Shown in pieces: positions 55,613 to 63,466 of a stretch of 64,000 bases of DNA (position 1 is its first letter; the number at the start of each line of letters is the position of its first letter). The notes beneath the pieces are model-generated. The model did no database searches, had not been told where the DNA came from, and saw only the letters and a list, made by a program, of their open reading frames with translations. A program made the translations under genes and the position numbers. The stretch is from Daejeonella lutea (GTDB lineage: Bacteria; Bacteroidota; Bacteroidia; Sphingobacteriales; Sphingobacteriaceae): the NCBI RefSeq assembly GCF_900168015.1, contig NZ_FUYR01000001.1:804943-868942 (forward strand), given 5' to 3'.

Positions 55613-56668
55613 ATGACTACAAAACAAAATAGCCCATTAAGTTTCAAAACTAAAGTATTCATTGCTTTAGGCATATTGTTCGTGATTATGCTGGCCGGAA
55701 CAGCATTTAACTATTACATGAAGTACTTCGGGCCGAACGTAACCGATAATTCGGAATACCTCTACATTAAAACAGGCTCAAACTTTGATGATGTTTATGA
55801 AACTATCAGAAAAGATGAAATGGTGAAGGATAGTATCTCTTTTCTGAATGCTGCAAATAATATGGATTATCCCGGCACGGTAAAACCAGGAAGATACAGG
55901 CTGAAACAAGGAATGAGCAACCGGGCATTCATAAATATGCTCAAGGCCGGGAATCAGGAGCCCGTCAAAATTTCATTTCAGAACGTGAGGCTTAAACAAA
56001 CCCTGGCTGGGATGGTTGCCAAAAAGCTGGAAACCGATTCTGCATCCATTGGAAGCTTGCTGGATTCTGCATCATTTGTTGAAAAATATGGATTTAATAA
56101 GGATAACGTTTATACAATGTTCATCCCCAACTCGTATGAACTGTATTGGAACACTTCCGCAGAGAAGTTTTTCATAAGAATGCATGATGAGTATCAGAAA
56201 TTTTGGACTGCCGAGCGTAAATCTAAAGCTGATAAAATTGGCCTTACTCCTATCAAAGTCAGCATTCTTGCCTCAATCGTCGACGGTGAGGCATTAAAGG
56301 ATAAAGAAATGCCGATAATTGCCGGACTCTACATGAATAGGTTAAAGAAAGGTATGAAGCTTGAAGCAGATCCTACCGTAATTTTCGCTGCAAACGATTT
56401 TACTATCAGACGGGTGCTCAACAAGCATCTGCGCATCAGTTCACCTTACAATACGTATATGTATACTGGCCTTCCTCCCGGCCCGATAAATATGCCAAGC
56501 ATCAATGCGATTGACGCAGTTTTAAATTATGCTACCCACGACTACATTTATATGTGTGCGAAGGAAGATTTCTCGGGTTATCACAATTTCGCTAAAACTA
56601 TGGCTGAGCATTCAATAAACGCCAGGAAGTTTCAGCAGGCTCTGAATGCACGAAACATCAGGAAGTAA
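55613..56668 (+). CDS. mltG: Endolytic murein transglycosylase MltG
   Basis: 351 aa. One membrane helix (16-36), LysM-like region then the YceG domain ending with GLPPGPINMPS. The region around the catalytic Glu reads SIVDGEALKDKEMPIIAGLY, so the usual SIVE-x-E is SIVD-x-E here: D224 stands where E. coli has E218, and E226 matches the second Glu. Cuts nascent glycan strands. Its stop overlaps the ybgC start (TAATG). Confidence 0.9.
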   Translation: MTTKQNSPLSFKTKVFIALGILFVIMLAGTAFNYYMKYFGPNVTDNSEYLYIKTGSNFDDVYETIRKDEMVKDSISFLNAANNMDYPGTVKPGRYRLKQGMSNRAFINMLKAGNQEPVKISFQNVRLKQTLAGMVAKKLETDSASIGSLLDSASFVEKYGFNKDNVYTMFIPNSYELYWNTSAEKFFIRMHDEYQKFWTAERKSKADKIGLTPIKVSILASIVDGEALKDKEMPIIAGLYMNRLKKGMKLEADPTVIFAANDFTIRRVLNKHLRISSPYNTYMYTGLPPGPINMPSINAIDAVLNYATHDYIYMCAKEDFSGYHNFAKTMAEHSINARKFQQALNARNIRK

Positions 56669-57075
56669 TGTTTGTTCACTCAACTAAGATTCGCGTTCGT
56701 TATGCTGATACAGACCAGATGGGTTATATGTATTATGGCAATTACGCAGAATTTTATGAAGTGGGTCGGGTTGAAATGCTTAGAAGCCTTGGACTGACTT
56801 ACAGATCCATGGAAGAATCCGGAATAATCATGCCCGTAACAGAGTTAAAATGCAAGTATATTAAGCCTGCATTATACGACGAAGAGATCACGGTCAAAGT
56901 AACGATGGAGACTATGCCTTCTGTAAGGATCCATTTTCGTTATGAATTGTTCAATGAAAAGGAAGAATTAATAAATACTGGCGAAACCATGCTTGTATTC
57001 ATCAATCAGGAAAGAAACAGGCCCTGCCTGCCGCCTTCGGATTTCATGGAAAAGCTCAATGTACATTTTAATTAA
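56668..57075 (+). CDS. YbgC-type acyl-CoA thioesterase
   Basis: 135 aa hotdog protein. RVRYADTDQMGYMYYGNY carries the active-site Asp, followed by YRSMEESGIIMPVTEL. YbgC enzymes are linked to the Tol-Pal system elsewhere; here it sits between mltG (1-nt overlap) and a YihY-family gene (5-nt gap). Confidence 0.92.
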   Translation: MFVHSTKIRVRYADTDQMGYMYYGNYAEFYEVGRVEMLRSLGLTYRSMEESGIIMPVTELKCKYIKPALYDEEITVKVTMETMPSVRIHFRYELFNEKEELINTGETMLVFINQERNRPCLPPSDFMEKLNVHFN

Positions 57076-57080
57076 GAACG

Positions 57081-58070
57081 ATGCTCTGGCTGCATAAAAT
57101 CCTTTTAAATTTCAAACCTTATCATCTGCTTATCGAGTGGACAAAGGTTATGATATTACCCGGATTTAGTCCCCTGCCAGTTTATACTGTTGCAAGTTTC
57201 TTTTTCCAGGAGATCGGAAAGGATGAGCTGATAAATAAAGCATCTTCATTGGCTTATAATTTTATGCTGGCGATATTTCCGGCCATCATATTCTTGTTTA
57301 CACTTATTCCATATATCCCGGTAGCTGGCTTCCAGAATTCTTTGATGGAGTTAATAGCTCTTGTGTTACCACTGGAAGCCTATGAAGCGGTCAAAACAAC
57401 CTTATTGGATATCGTAAGTAACCAGAACTCCAAACTCCTCTCCTTCGGTTTTTTTCTGGCCTTATTTTTTGCAACAAATGGTGTAAATACGCTGATGCAA
57501 GCCTTTAACAAATCCTCTCTGCTCATAGAAACCCGTCCATGGTTCAAACAAAGACTTGTAGCACTTTATCTCACGGTTCTCATCTCATTTGCTCTGATCT
57601 TCGGTCTGATCATCATGACGATTGGTGAATATATTTTCGGGATCCTGAAAACTGAGCTCCGTTTTAAGGATTCGTTTTGGCTCTACGTGGTTAATGCGGG
57701 TCGCTGGTTCATTCTTGTCGTAGTATATTTTGTTACCATTTCGCTATTGTATCGCTACGGCCCGGCACATCCTAAGAAATGGAAGTTCTTTAGTGCAGGT
57801 TCCTGGATGGCAACAATCCTGGCCGTCCTCACCTTCTGGGGGTTTTCATTCTACATCAACAACTTTGGTAACTACAATAAACTTTACGGATCAATTGGAA
57901 CACTTATCGTTTTGATGATCTGGCTTTATCTTAACTCACTTATCATATTAGTCGGTTTTGAGCTAAATGCAAGCATCGACCTTTCTAAAAGAAGTATTCG
58001 TATTGTAAAGCCTAAATTCAATACTTTCAAATCTCCTGTGGTTGAGGAGAAACTGGAGAGTAAAAGTTAG
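57081..58070 (+). CDS. YihY/BrkB family inner-membrane protein
   Basis: 329 aa with about six membrane helices (roughly 60-90, 130-150, 165-195, 205-230, 240-265, 275-300). The family signature LINKASSLAYNFMLAIFPAI is present, as is GSIGTLIVLMIWLYLNSLIILVG in the last helix (split by two residues). Often mis-called ribonuclease BN. Function not known. Last gene of the PASTA-rhodanese-mltG-ybgC-YihY operon. Confidence 0.92.
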   Translation: MLWLHKILLNFKPYHLLIEWTKVMILPGFSPLPVYTVASFFFQEIGKDELINKASSLAYNFMLAIFPAIIFLFTLIPYIPVAGFQNSLMELIALVLPLEAYEAVKTTLLDIVSNQNSKLLSFGFFLALFFATNGVNTLMQAFNKSSLLIETRPWFKQRLVALYLTVLISFALIFGLIIMTIGEYIFGILKTELRFKDSFWLYVVNAGRWFILVVVYFVTISLLYRYGPAHPKKWKFFSAGSWMATILAVLTFWGFSFYINNFGNYNKLYGSIGTLIVLMIWLYLNSLIILVGFELNASIDLSKRSIRIVKPKFNTFKSPVVEEKLESKS

Positions 58071-58078
58071 CAAAAGGT

Positions 58079-58109
58079 AATCGGTATCGGTAATCAGTGC
58101 TGGGTGGAT
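58079..58109. repeat. Half-copy of the AATCAGT-type repeat
   Basis: GTAATCGGTATCGGTAATCAGTG lies 9 nt after the YihY stop, using the same words as the blocks at 41731 and 53252. No inverted partner was found before the terminator. Confidence 0.45.
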
Positions 58110-58134
58110 AGGTATTGGGATTATCGTGAAATAG

Positions 58135-58164
58135 AAAAAGCCTGATAAGTTTATCAGGCTTTTT
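58135..58164. terminator. Bidirectional terminator between YihY gene and tRNA-Ser
   Basis: AAAAAGCCTGATAA and TTATCAGGCTTTTT form a long palindrome with A and T runs on both sides, able to stop transcription of the operon (plus) and of tRNA-Ser (minus). Confidence 0.9.
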
Positions 58165-58227
58165 GGCAGGTCTCCTTCGCAACTTAAACGGACTGCGTCC
58201 GATGAAAGTCGCTTGGGCGACTGAAAG

Positions 58228-58314
58228 CGGAGAGCTAGGGATTCGAACCCCAGGAACCTTTAACAGTTCAACAGTTTTCAAGACTGCCGCAATCGACCAC
58301 TCTGCCAGCTCTCC
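58228..58314 (-). tRNA. tRNA-Ser (UGA anticodon)
   Basis: 87 nt. Acceptor stem GGAGAGC/GCTCTCC with discriminator G, D-arm AGAGTGG-containing, anticodon loop CTTGAAA (anticodon TGA), a long class II variable arm and T-loop GTTCGAATC. CCA is not encoded. A perfect promoter lies just upstream. Confidence 0.97.
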
Positions 58315-58319
58315 GGGGG

Positions 58320-58349
58320 CAAAAGTACAAACTCCGGCTTAATCTGCAA
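58320..58349 (-). promoter_or_regulatory. tRNA-Ser promoter
   Basis: Minus strand: TTG (58349-58347), a 19-nt spacer and a perfect TACTTTTG (58327-58320). The predicted start falls at about 58313-58315, almost at the mature tRNA 5' end. Confidence 0.82.
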
Positions 58350-58610
58350 ACAAAAAACTCAGATTTTGGATTTATACCGCTAACTCACAGACAATGAATA
58401 GGAAAAATTATAAACCCACTGGTTTAAAAAGTTTTTTCATCAGCCGATGGACCGTAGATAGAAATAACATAGAGCCTGGGGAAATAGTTTACCAGTTGAA
58501 TTACTCTGGGTCAGCTTTAGCAGGTCACCATCGTGTCATAATGAAATAATCCATAGCTGCTCTAAGACCAGACTGTCGTTTTCTGCGTAAGTAGTCTAAA
58601 CTAAAGCTCT
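58350..58610. other. Gap without recognisable feature
   Basis: Between the tRNA-Ser promoter and msrA I see no ORF, repeat, RNA fold or terminator. It must hold the msrA promoter, but no good TTG/TAnnTTTG pair was found. Confidence 0.5.
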
Positions 58611-59261
58611 ATGAAGAAGCTCATCTTTTATTTGTCTGTTATGGGACTCTTTATCGCCTGGACGTATGATCAAATAGGCGGCGGGTCATTTACGAGCTTT
58701 CCCGCGCCAGCCAAAGGTGAAGATGTCGCCACATTTGCAGGCGGATGTTTTTGGGCCATGGAAGAAGCAATGTCAGAGTTGAATGGCGTTAACCAGGTCG
58801 TTTCAGGATATGCGGGCGGTACTGTCAAAAACCCGACTTACGAGCAGGTTTGTTCCCGTACCACGGGACATGCAGAATCCGTGCAGATTTACTACAATCC
58901 TAAGGTAATAAGTTATGCAACTTTAGTTGAAGCTTTTTTTTATGCACATGATCCGACTACATTAAACCGGCAGGGCCCGGACGTTGGTGACGACTATCGC
59001 TCTGCAGTATTTTACAGGACTCCCACAGAGCGACAGATAGTGGAAGATATAATAAGGAAAGTTACGATATCGGGTCATTACAAAAATGCAATTGTAACTC
59101 AGATCGAACCCTTTAAAGAAATTTATCCCGCAGAGAAATACCATCAGGATTACTTTAAGAATCATCCTGACAAACCATATATCCGCAAGGTATCCTTGCC
59201 TAAAGTGATGAAAATGAGAAAGGAAATGAGTGGTAGACTGAAACCTGAATTCAGGATTTAA
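58611..59261 (+). CDS. msrA: Peptide methionine sulfoxide reductase A, exported
   Basis: 216 aa. N-terminal hydrophobic segment (3-18) suggests export or anchoring. Catalytic GGCFWAMEEA holds the nucleophile Cys and the Glu; GYAGG, TGHAESVQI and HPT-type HDPTTLNRQGPDVG complete the MsrA fold. C-terminal H-x-DY motif KYHQDYF is present. First of three adjacent Msr genes. Confidence 0.95.
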   Translation: MKKLIFYLSVMGLFIAWTYDQIGGGSFTSFPAPAKGEDVATFAGGCFWAMEEAMSELNGVNQVVSGYAGGTVKNPTYEQVCSRTTGHAESVQIYYNPKVISYATLVEAFFYAHDPTTLNRQGPDVGDDYRSAVFYRTPTERQIVEDIIRKVTISGHYKNAIVTQIEPFKEIYPAEKYHQDYFKNHPDKPYIRKVSLPKVMKMRKEMSGRLKPEFRI

Positions 59262-59307
59262 AAAAGCATAATATTGTATTAACTTGTTCAAGGACTAAAT
59301 TTAAATA

Positions 59308-59820
59308 ATGAAAAATATCAAATTAATATTGTACACCCTCGCTATCTTTTCAGTTTTCGCGGTTGCGTGTCAGCAAAAGCAGGTAAATACGAATGCTGTA
59401 CAGGACAGCAATTTTGTGCCGGGTGTCGACAGCAATGGGTACAATAAACTCACTGCCGAACAGGAAGCTGTTATCGTCCATAAAGGAACAGAAAGACCTT
59501 ACAGCGGAGAATACGTTAAAGACATGGGCGAAGGATTATATGTTTGCGCAAGATGTAATGAAGCATTGTATACTTCAAAAACCAAGTTTGACGGACATTG
59601 CGGCTGGCCAAGTTTTGATGAAGAGATTGAAGGTAAAGTAAAACGTCTTCCCGACCCCGATGGTATGCGTACAGAGATCCAGTGTGTAAACTGCGGCGCC
59701 CACCTGGGCCATGTTTTCGTAGGTGAAGGGTTTACCGCAAAAAACACCCGGCATTGTGTTAATTCCATTTCATTAAAATTTATCCCGGCGGCAGAAGTTA
59801 AACGCAAAAATCAATCGTAA
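59308..59820 (+). CDS. msrB: Peptide methionine sulfoxide reductase B, lipoprotein
   Basis: 170 aa. Lipobox FAVAC with lipidated C21. MsrB domain: zinc Cys pairs CARC and CVNC, HCGWPSFDEEIEG, GHVFVGEG and the nucleophile Cys in RHCVNSISLKF. Reduces Met-R-sulfoxide. Anchored in the envelope and overlapping the next msrA by 1 nt (TAATG). Confidence 0.95.
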   Translation: MKNIKLILYTLAIFSVFAVACQQKQVNTNAVQDSNFVPGVDSNGYNKLTAEQEAVIVHKGTERPYSGEYVKDMGEGLYVCARCNEALYTSKTKFDGHCGWPSFDEEIEGKVKRLPDPDGMRTEIQCVNCGAHLGHVFVGEGFTAKNTRHCVNSISLKFIPAAEVKRKNQS

Positions 59821-60428
59821 TGAAAATTAAGAAGATCATATTTGTATTGTGCATAAGCGTAATTAGCACAATGGCTTATTCTCAAAAGAAGCCGGTATTA
59901 AAGAAAGCCACATTCGGCATGGGATGTTTCTGGTGCACAGAGGCCGTGTTTCAGCGTATCAAAGGCGTAACAAAAGTTGAATCAGGGTACATGGGAGGAA
60001 AGGTTAAAAATCCAACTTACGAACAGGTAACAACGGGAAAAACCGGACATGCGGAGGTTTCTCAAATTACTTTTGATCCGGCAAAAATATCATATGCCGA
60101 TCTCCTGGAAGTTTTCTGGAAAATGCACGACCCCACAACCCTTAATCGTCAGGGTGCTGATGTAGGAACTCAATATCGTTCGGCTATTTTTTATCATGAT
60201 GTGCAGCAAAAAGCTGAGGCTGAAAAATACAAGGCCGAAATCGCTAAAGCGAAAGTGTACCCAAATCCAATAGTCACGCAAATCGTTCCGGGGCAGGTTT
60301 TCTACAAAGCCGAAGATTATCACCAAAATTATTATAATCTGAACGGCCGGGAGCCATATTGCCGCTTAGTTATTCTCCCTAAAGTCGAGAAACTTGAAAA
60401 AGTATTTAAGGATAAGCTGAAACCTTAA
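59820..60428 (+). CDS. msrA: Peptide methionine sulfoxide reductase A, second copy
   Basis: 202 aa. Signal peptide (1-22, MAYSQ). Catalytic GMGCFWCTEAVFQRI keeps the extra Cys typical of MsrA, GYMGGKVKNPTYEQ, GADVGTQYRSA and the C-terminal DYHQNYY. Diverged from the copy at 58611 in the residues beside the active site (CTEAVF against AMEEAM). Translation coupled to msrB. Confidence 0.95.
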   Translation: MKIKKIIFVLCISVISTMAYSQKKPVLKKATFGMGCFWCTEAVFQRIKGVTKVESGYMGGKVKNPTYEQVTTGKTGHAEVSQITFDPAKISYADLLEVFWKMHDPTTLNRQGADVGTQYRSAIFYHDVQQKAEAEKYKAEIAKAKVYPNPIVTQIVPGQVFYKAEDYHQNYYNLNGREPYCRLVILPKVEKLEKVFKDKLKP

Positions 60429-60461
60429 CTGCAGTATATTTATGTAATTTAAGTTATTGCC

Positions 60462-60938
60462 ATGTATTTGAAATCACTTTTATTCCTGCTGTTAAGTCCC
60501 TTTTTTATTACGAACCAGTCTGTAATTACTCTGTCTGAAATGGAGAGAAGTATATCTATCGATTCCAAGGAATTTGAAAAAATGGTTCAACCGAAGGGCT
60601 TTAAATTATCCGCGTCGTTCAAAGACCCTATCAGGGAAGATCGAGATATATCTTTTTACGATAAAGGGGAAACTGCAAAGGAATATGCGAGTATTAAAAA
60701 GTCATCTCATAATGGCAGAGTAGTTTCAATTGAATATTCGAGCTATGATCAAAAAGAACATGAAAATCTCATTAAACAAGCACTATCGTCAGGATATCGT
60801 CGTATAAGTGATGTCACACCCACCTACGAACAAGGTCAATTGATCGTGAGTCCCTCATCGTTTGTTGACTTCCAGGGCAATAAAACTTACATAACAGTGG
60901 TTTCGGACCAATTAATATCGACTAAGATTGGCTTGTGA
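60462..60938 (+). CDS. Unknown secreted protein
   Basis: 158 aa with an N-terminal signal (1-18) and a polar, charged remainder rich in Ser, Lys and aromatic residues; no Cys motif or repeat. Begins 33 nt after the second msrA, so perhaps part of that transcript. No family recognised. The protein is followed by a strong terminator. Confidence 0.7.
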   Translation: MYLKSLLFLLLSPFFITNQSVITLSEMERSISIDSKEFEKMVQPKGFKLSASFKDPIREDRDISFYDKGETAKEYASIKKSSHNGRVVSIEYSSYDQKEHENLIKQALSSGYRRISDVTPTYEQGQLIVSPSSFVDFQGNKTYITVVSDQLISTKIGL

Positions 60939-60959
60939 TATCGGACAGAAAGTGATTCC

Positions 60960-61000
60960 AAAAGAAAAAGCCTGTGATTAATTACAGGCTTTTTCTTTTT
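60960..61000. terminator. Bidirectional terminator before tRNA-Arg
   Basis: AAAAAGCCTGT and ACAGGCTTTTT around an 8-nt loop, with A-rich left and T-rich right flanks. Ends the msr transcript and, on the minus strand, the tRNA-Arg transcript. Confidence 0.9.
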
Positions 61001-61008
61001 AAAATTCG

Positions 61009-61082
61009 TACGCCCATTAGGATTCGAACCTAAGACCTACGGTTTAGAAAACCGTTGCTCTATCCAGCTGAGCTATGGGCGC
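61009..61082 (-). tRNA. tRNA-Arg (UCU anticodon)
   Basis: 74 nt. Acceptor stem GCGCCCA/TGGGCGT with one G-U at the end, D-loop AGCTGGATAG, anticodon loop TTTCTAA (anticodon TCT), T-loop GTTCGAATC. CCA not encoded. Confidence 0.97.
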
Positions 61083-61095
61083 CCTTATTATTCGA

Positions 61096-61125
61096 CAAAA
61101 GTAGGAAAATGTAGGAAAAAGACAA
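61096..61125 (-). promoter_or_regulatory. tRNA-Arg promoter
   Basis: Minus strand: TTG (61125-61123), a 19-nt spacer and a perfect TACTTTTG (61103-61096). The start is predicted near 61089, 7 nt before the mature tRNA. Confidence 0.82.
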
Positions 61126-61224
61126 ATTAAAGATGAGAAAAGGGAATTAAGTCATGAGTTCTTTAAAAACATCATAATAGCTAAGTGTCTAATAAGATTT
61201 GTAAGTACTGATAGCCCATAGCTG

Positions 61225-61255
61225 TTAGCTCCTAGCCAAATTTTTCCTATTTTTG
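61225..61255 (+). promoter_or_regulatory. Probable promoter of the HD-domain gene
   Basis: TTA (61225-61227, one mismatch to TTG), a 20-nt spacer and a perfect TATTTTTG (61248-61255). The start is predicted near 61262, 10 nt before the TTG start codon. Confidence 0.5.
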
Positions 61256-61271
61256 ATCAAACTCCAAACCT

Positions 61272-63371
61272 TTGGCAAGACTTAAAAAGCATTTACACTT
61301 AATCTTATACAGGAAGTATAGCTCAAATATCAAGTTTGTGATGATGGGTTTATGTGTTGCCATAATCACGCTTTTCCTTCCTAAACAAGCACGCTTTCGA
61401 TTTGAATATGAAAGAGGAAAGGTCTGGATGCAAAAGGATTTGTTTTCCCCCTACAGCTTTGCGATCAAGAAGACGAATGCGGAGATTGAAAAGGATCGCG
61501 AAGATATCCTGAAATCCGTCCTGCCAATATACCAGAATGATCTGGAGCTGTCACAAAATGCTATCGAAGCGTTAAATTCTGAATTTGAGATCAAGTGGAA
61601 AACATCAGGATTGCCTGCTGCAGATAAGGCAAAATACAATCAGTACGCAAATACGCTTTTAAAAGAGATCTATAGCCGCGGTTTATATGATCAGGTAAAA
61701 AAATACCAACGTTACGGCCCCCATTATAATTTTAGCCTCCTTACCAACAACGTTAGTACCCAATTAAATACGGCTGATGCATTTACGCTGGATGGCGCAT
61801 TGGCGTACATGAAAAAACAACTTCAGCAAAACCCGCAAATCCAAAATAAAGAATGGCTACTTAAACTTGCTAAGAATCATCTCAGGCCAAATTATGTCTA
61901 CGACGAACAGCTAACAGATAAGCAGGAAGAAAACGCATTAAACAGCATTTCCACAACTCGTGGGATGGTTCAAAAAGGTGAGCTTGTTGTGGCAAGGGAT
62001 ACACGTGTGAGTGCGGAAATTTATCAGAAGCTCGAATCCTTAAGAACGGCGTATGAGGACGATGCTAAAGTGGTTGGAAACCGAAATTTAATAATGCTCG
62101 GTCAATTCCTAATTTCGGGTTTGATCATAGCACTATTGGTCGTCTTTCTCTACCTGTTTAGAAAAGATATATATGCGGATAACAGACAGATGTCCTTAAT
62201 CCTCTTGATCATAACAGGAATGCTTCTTACCTTGTCCTGGGCTGTTCGTGTCAAAATTCCTAATATTTATTACATCCCGTTCTGTATCGTTCCTATCATT
62301 ATCAGGATATTGTTTGACACACGCCTGGCCTTGAATATCCATTTATTAGTGGTTCTTATTGCAGGCTTTTTCGTACCAAATAGTTTTGAATTTGCATTTC
62401 TTCAGGTTTCCGCAGGTATGGTTGCCATATATAGCATTAAGAACCTGATAAAAAGAGAGCAGTTCCTTATTTCGGCACTTCTCATCCTGCTTAATTATTT
62501 CATTGCTTTCCTCGGCATTTCGCTCATCCGCGACGGTTCGGTTGCGGACATTGAATGGATGAATTTTGTCCCGTTCATATTTTCAGTACTGCTTTCACTG
62601 CTTGCCTATCCCTTGATTTACGCGTTTGAGCGTGGATTTGGAATTACCTCCGACGTTACACTGATGGAGTTAACCAATACCAATTCAAAACTGCTGCGTG
62701 ACCTCGCCTTTAAGGCTCCCGGAACATTTCAGCACTCGCTTCAGGTCGCTAATCTGGCAGAAGCGGCCATGTTTAAAATTGGCGGAAATGCACTACTTGT
62801 CCGTGCTGGAGCACTTTATCATGACATTGGTAAAATTGTTAATCCGCAATACTTTATTGAAAATCAGAATAGAGGGGCTAATCCGCATGATACCATCTCC
62901 TACGAACAAAGTGCCCAAATCATTATTCAGCATGTGAATAAAGGAGTTGAGATTGCACGCAAAAATCAAATCCCGGAAATGCTCATCGATTTTATCCGGA
63001 CACATCATGGAAATACACGGGTTGATTATTTTTACCAGTCGTTCCTTAAGAACTTTCCTGAGAAATTTGTGGACGAGAACACATTCCGTTATCCCGGGCC
63101 TATCCCCTTTTCCAAGGAGACCGCTGTACTTATGTTAGCCGACTCCGTCGAAGCGGCCTCGCGGAGCCTGAAAGAACCTGACGCCCAAAGTATCAATAAC
63201 CTTGTGGAACGCATTATCGATTACAAGCTCGACCAGGAACAGCTTATAGACAGCAATATCACTTTAAAGGACATTGAAACGATCAAGCTGATCTTTAAGA
63301 CCATGTTAATGGGCATCTATCATGTGAGGATTGACTATGCAGAGGTCGGATCTTTGAAACATGGGGTCTGA
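61272..63371 (+). CDS. 7TM-HD family phosphohydrolase (PgpH-like)
   Basis: 699 aa from TTG 61272; an in-frame TGA lies 18 nt upstream and no ATG occurs before residue 24. Layout: short basic start, one helix (about 22-38), large extracytoplasmic domain (about 40-270), a seven-helix membrane block (about 275-465) and an HD domain with HD at 517-518 (LYHDIGKIVNP) and THHGNTRVDYF. PgpH-type enzymes hydrolyse cyclic di-AMP; that role is inferred from family. Confidence 0.93.
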   Translation: MARLKKHLHLILYRKYSSNIKFVMMGLCVAIITLFLPKQARFRFEYERGKVWMQKDLFSPYSFAIKKTNAEIEKDREDILKSVLPIYQNDLELSQNAIEALNSEFEIKWKTSGLPAADKAKYNQYANTLLKEIYSRGLYDQVKKYQRYGPHYNFSLLTNNVSTQLNTADAFTLDGALAYMKKQLQQNPQIQNKEWLLKLAKNHLRPNYVYDEQLTDKQEENALNSISTTRGMVQKGELVVARDTRVSAEIYQKLESLRTAYEDDAKVVGNRNLIMLGQFLISGLIIALLVVFLYLFRKDIYADNRQMSLILLIITGMLLTLSWAVRVKIPNIYYIPFCIVPIIIRILFDTRLALNIHLLVVLIAGFFVPNSFEFAFLQVSAGMVAIYSIKNLIKREQFLISALLILLNYFIAFLGISLIRDGSVADIEWMNFVPFIFSVLLSLLAYPLIYAFERGFGITSDVTLMELTNTNSKLLRDLAFKAPGTFQHSLQVANLAEAAMFKIGGNALLVRAGALYHDIGKIVNPQYFIENQNRGANPHDTISYEQSAQIIIQHVNKGVEIARKNQIPEMLIDFIRTHHGNTRVDYFYQSFLKNFPEKFVDENTFRYPGPIPFSKETAVLMLADSVEAASRSLKEPDAQSINNLVERIIDYKLDQEQLIDSNITLKDIETIKLIFKTMLMGIYHVRIDYAEVGSLKHGV

Positions 63372-63466
63372 AAAAGGAATTACAAAGACTCATTATTTTG
63401 CCAGCTTATCTTACCTAAAAGTACTGCTATCACCAATTTTTAAAAATCAGGCTCCATTGTAAATCT

